Below are positions 61,307 through 64,000 of a stretch of DNA of 64,000 nt, piece after piece. Origin of the DNA: Methanobrevibacter sp. TLL-48-HuF1 (GTDB lineage: Archaea; Methanobacteriota; Methanobacteria; Methanobacteriales; Methanobacteriaceae); assembly GCF_023617305.1 (NCBI RefSeq), contig NZ_CP081485.1:1540501-1604500 (forward strand), given 5' to 3'. Both the position numbers and the translations under genes were made by a program. How positions within the stretch are numbered: position 1 is the first letter of the stretch; each line of letters starts with the position of its first letter. Under the pieces are notes generated by a model. The model made no database searches, was not told where the DNA came from, and saw only the letters and a program-made list of their open reading frames with translations.

Positions 61307-62869
61307 TTAATTTAAAAATTTTTTCTGGTTGCATGGTCCACAGTTATAACATGGAGAATCTCCACACCATGGGGTTTGCTTTTTTGTTTTTAATCTTCTG
61401 TTTTCTGTTTTTAAAAAATTAGATTTAATTCCAATATCAATTTTAGACCAAGGTAGTTCATCATTGATATTATAATTTGGCAAGTAACTCTGCCATTCTT
61501 TCAATGTTACCTCTTCTGTTAAAGATTTTTCAATAAGTGCACCAACTTCCCTATTTCCACAAGATAATATATATTGAATCAACCCTTTTTTCGGACTTTC
61601 GAATTTAACATTATATTTCCTTAATTTCTTTTTTAAATATCTTGTTTTTGATTTAATGTCTTTAAAATTATAAAATTCCCATTGTAATGGAGTTTGAGGT
61701 TTTGGAATAATTGGATTGATACTAAATTTCATGTATTTTCTATTTTTATGCATATTTGCTATTTTTTCAATATAGTTAGCTAACTCTTCTATATCTTCTT
61801 TACTTTCATAGGGAATTCCAATTAAAAAGTATAATTTAATATTAAAATCAAGTTCAACTGCATTTTTTATTACGGAAAATATTTTTTCATCAGAAATATT
61901 TTTATTAATCCTTTCACGTAGCTTTGAAATAGACTCTGGAGCAATTGTAATGCTTTTTAAACCACTTTTTTTTAAAGTTTCTAAAGTTTTTCTACTAAGT
62001 GAGTCTATACGTAGAGATGGTGTGGCTATTTGAAAGTCTTCACTTTCAAGAGCTTTTGTAAGACCTTCTAAATCATAATAATCTCCAACAGCAGCTCCAA
62101 TTAATGTTATTTTATTTAAATTAGTATTTTCTCGTGTTTTTATTGCTATGTTAACTAATTCTTCTATTTTAGTTTCTCTTAATGGTCTGTAAAGATAGCT
62201 GGACATGCAGAATCTACAACCTCTTGTACATCCTCTTGAAACATTTAGCATAATTGAATCACTAAACACAGTTTTATAAGCTTCTTCGTCAGTTTTGGTA
62301 ATGATTGGCTGTGTTATATGGTATGCATTTTTCATATCATCTATGAGAGCTATTTTTGTATTGTTGTTAAATTTGGGGATGTATACTCCGGGAATATCTA
62401 AAAAATTATCTAAATTTTTATTTTCCAGGTATTTATCTAAAAATTTATTTATAGTAACTTCTCCTTCGCCGATTATAAACACATCAATATAATCTGATAA
62501 TGGCATTGGATTTGCAGTTGCACAAGGACCTCCAGCTATTATTAAAGGATCATTTTCACTTCTGTCTTTTCTTTTAAGGGGAATTTCAGATTGTTTAATC
62601 ATTTCTAAAACATTAAAATAATCTTCTTCAAATTGCAGGGAAAAACTGATTATATCAAAGTGTTTCATAGGAGTATTTGACTCAATAGATTTAGTATTGG
62701 GATAAATGATTCGTTCACACCATGTGTCTTGCCTTTCATTAATTAAATTATATAATATATTATAGCCTAATGATGACATAGCTGTTTTATAGATGTTCGG
62801 ATATGCAAGTCCAAATCTTAAATCTATGTTTTTATGGTTTTTTTGGAAAATATTTTTTTCATAAATCAT
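61307..62869 (-). CDS. radical SAM protein with B12-binding-like N-terminal domain
   Basis: The 520-aa protein has an N-terminal Rossmann-like domain of the cobalamin-binding type (LAYPNIYKTAMSSLGYNILY near residue 21, IIAGGPCATANPMPLSDYID in outline near residue 110). The radical SAM core NVSRGCTRGCRFCMSSYLYRP lies near residue 209 (CxxxCxxC), and SITIAPESISKLRERINK near residue 300. It ends with a Cys-rich motif CGDSPCYNCGPC, which may bind another Fe-S cluster. No His in a DxHxxG motif was seen, so cobalamin binding is uncertain. The reaction is unknown; such proteins methylate or rearrange unactivated carbons. It lies 40 bases upstream of the aminotransferase. Confidence 0.78.
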   Translation of the reverse strand: MIYEKNIFQKNHKNIDLRFGLAYPNIYKTAMSSLGYNILYNLINERQDTWCERIIYPNTKSIESNTPMKHFDIISFSLQFEEDYFNVLEMIKQSEIPLKRKDRSENDPLIIAGGPCATANPMPLSDYIDVFIIGEGEVTINKFLDKYLENKNLDNFLDIPGVYIPKFNNNTKIALIDDMKNAYHITQPIITKTDEEAYKTVFSDSIMLNVSRGCTRGCRFCMSSYLYRPLRETKIEELVNIAIKTRENTNLNKITLIGAAVGDYYDLEGLTKALESEDFQIATPSLRIDSLSRKTLETLKKSGLKSITIAPESISKLRERINKNISDEKIFSVIKNAVELDFNIKLYFLIGIPYESKEDIEELANYIEKIANMHKNRKYMKFSINPIIPKPQTPLQWEFYNFKDIKSKTRYLKKKLRKYNVKFESPKKGLIQYILSCGNREVGALIEKSLTEEVTLKEWQSYLPNYNINDELPWSKIDIGIKSNFLKTENRRLKTKKQTPWCGDSPCYNCGPCNQKKFLN

Positions 62870-63348
62870 GGAATCAACTATGAAATTTTTAGGTTTTTTT
62901 GGAAAATTTACTTATTTTTTAAATATTTGACTTAAATTCATTATTTTATAATTATTGGATTGTATCGTTGTATTTTTCATTATAAAAATAAATTTTCAAT
63001 GTATTTTCTATTTAAAACTTCAATTGAATTAGATTTTAAATATGCTACTTGATTATATGTAAGATTTATTTTTCATTGTGTGTTTAATTTTTGAATTTAA
63101 ATTGAAGATAGTTTATCCTTTTTTTACTTATTTCAATATTATTTGTTTTTAATTTAAATTTTATAAAACTTTTAATCATTTTCTCACGGATTTAGCTAAT
63201 TTAAATGGGTTTTTTTATCAATGAAGTTGTAAAAACATTTATATAATAATAAATTCTAAATCTATAATTACTCATTATGAATACTATATGTTAGTATAAT
63301 ATAATATTTTTATTAAAATTTTCGTAATGAGAACTAAGAGGTGGAAAA
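62870..63348 (+). promoter_or_regulatory. long AT-rich spacer with promoter and structured leader of the second adhesin gene
   Basis: The first 360 bases are plain AT-rich sequence. TTTATATAAT at 63238-63247 is a TATA box, so the leader should start near 63272. In it CTCATTATGAA (63271-63281) pairs with TTCGTAATGAG (63321-63331), 11 base pairs with one G-U pair. An inner hairpin ATACTA/TAGTAT (63281-63286, 63292-63297) lies inside. The outer stem ends eight bases before the ribosome binding site GAGGTG. Confidence 0.5.
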
Positions 63349-64000
63349 ATTTCAAAGATAAATAAAGCATTGTTTATTTCAGTTATATGTGCATTCTTCC
63401 TGATGTTAGGATCTGTATGTGCTGTGGATTTAAACAATGTTTCTGATATCGAAAATTCAAACTTGATACAAGATGATAATCAATTATCTTATCAAAATTT
63501 AGAAGTTTCTAGTAATGGATCTATCTCAGATAATTATTCTTATAACTCTAATATTGATTATTCCAATAGTGGAGTAATTCGATCTAATTATGAGAATAAT
63601 AATGTTATAGAATTACAACAGATTTCAGACAATGGTGTTATTTCTGAAGCTCAAAGTTCTCTTTCAAATACTACTTTAAGTGGTCATAATACAACTTTGT
63701 ACTTTAAAAATGGCACTACTTATGATGTAAAATTAACTGATATTACTGGTAAAGCATTATCTAATCAAACTGTATCATTTTTAATAAATGGTAAACTTTA
63801 TAATCGTACTACTGGTAGTGATGGTGTTGCATCTATGAATATTAACTTGGCTGTTGGTAAGTATAATATTACAGCAAGTTATGCAGGTTCTTCATTGTAT
63901 GGAGGTTCTTCAGTTACAAATTTAGTTGAAGTATTATCTACAATATCTGCAAATGATGTTGTGAAGTTCTATAGAAATGGTACTCAATATTATGCAAAAT
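63349..64000 (+). CDS. adhesin-like surface protein, N-terminal part; runs off the window
   Basis: An open frame from ATT 63349 continues to the window end (217 codons). It starts SKINKALFISVICAFFLMLG, then SVCAVD, a signal peptide with a basic start, hydrophobic core and AxA-like cut near residue 26. A Ser/Asn-rich spacer follows. An Ig-like repeat of the kind found in the first adhesin comes next (VKLTDITGKALSNQTVSFLI, then NRTTGSDGVASMNINLAVGK). A second repeat begins at the edge. GAGGTG and five bases place the start at ATT. There is no ATG, GTG or TTG between the upstream in-frame TGA (63328) and that ATT. TTG 63370 would remove the basic start of the signal. Confidence 0.82.
   Translation, partial: MSKINKALFISVICAFFLMLGSVCAVDLNNVSDIENSNLIQDDNQLSYQNLEVSSNGSISDNYSYNSNIDYSNSGVIRSNYENNNVIELQQISDNGVISEAQSSLSNTTLSGHNTTLYFKNGTTYDVKLTDITGKALSNQTVSFLINGKLYNRTTGSDGVASMNINLAVGKYNITASYAGSSLYGGSSVTNLVEVLSTISANDVVKFYRNGTQYYAK

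Noticed and set aside
63370-63405. TTG 63370 or ATG 63403 as start of the second adhesin gene
   Set aside because: Both lie within the signal peptide and lack a ribosome binding site at proper distance; GAGGTG points to ATT 63349.

Overview
The window is AT-rich archaeal DNA from a methanogen of the Methanobacteriales, almost certainly Methanobrevibacter and probably an animal-gut species such as M. smithii or a close relative. The evidence is an archaeal histone, a group II chaperonin, archaeal TATA boxes, a 7S SRP RNA, six methanogenesis marker genes, heterodisulfide reductase, methanopterin and coenzyme B genes, and two very large adhesin-like surface proteins of the kind that dominate gut Methanobrevibacter genomes. 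Ribosome binding sites are strong and regular (GGAGG or AGGTGAT 5-8 nt before the start) and guided most start choices.

Layout. 1-9.7 kb: cofactor and information genes (end of a tetraether-lipid-synthase-like radical SAM gene, mptG, hacB, an MtaB-type tRNA methylthiotransferase, histone, tRNA-Val and tRNA-Phe, a DeoC-like gene, elp3, PRC-barrel and DUF2098 genes, hel308). 9.9-16.6 kb: a 1941-aa adhesin-like protein followed by a decayed transposase. 16.6-24.8 kb: thioredoxin-like gene, cbiD, glycosyltransferase, archaeal shikimate kinase, chorismate mutase and S17e, then the lysine/threonine operon lysC-dapA-dapB-asd. 25-33.4 kb: coiled-coil protein, cyclase, thermosome, cbiZ, acetyltransferase, a KaiC-like/PPDK-like fusion and pyrE. 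33.4-36 kb: a leftward operon of three winged-helix regulators and moaB, preceded by an operator-rich region.

36.2-44.1 kb is the most interesting block: nob1, DUF2117, then methanogenesis markers 2, 3, 6, 5, 15 and 17, followed by nifB on the same strand. No nifH, nifD or nifK is present here. The arrangement fits NifB making a complex Fe-S cluster for activation of methyl-coenzyme M reductase. 44.2-50.4 kb: an amino-acid-type ABC transporter, a candidate structured RNA, mtnA, a CPBP protease, trm5 and dphB. 50.6-58.5 kb: a small ribbon-helix-helix gene, coiled-coil and PsbP-like proteins, an archaeosine-synthase-like gene, hdrC-hdrB (HdrC with a long acidic N-terminal extension), DUF749, DUF2096, a phosphoesterase, 2-phosphoglycerate kinase and a CBS protein. 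58.7-64 kb: SRP RNA, tRNA-Ser, a CDF transporter, an aminotransferase, a radical SAM protein, and the start of a second adhesin-like gene.

A cross-cutting observation is that three genes (marker 2 at about 37838, the CPBP protease at 47703, the adhesin at 63349) show GGTG, exactly five bases, then ATT where ATG is expected. This suggests real use of AUU as an initiation codon in this genome. All functional calls rest on reading of motifs and on recalled family knowledge; no database search was run.
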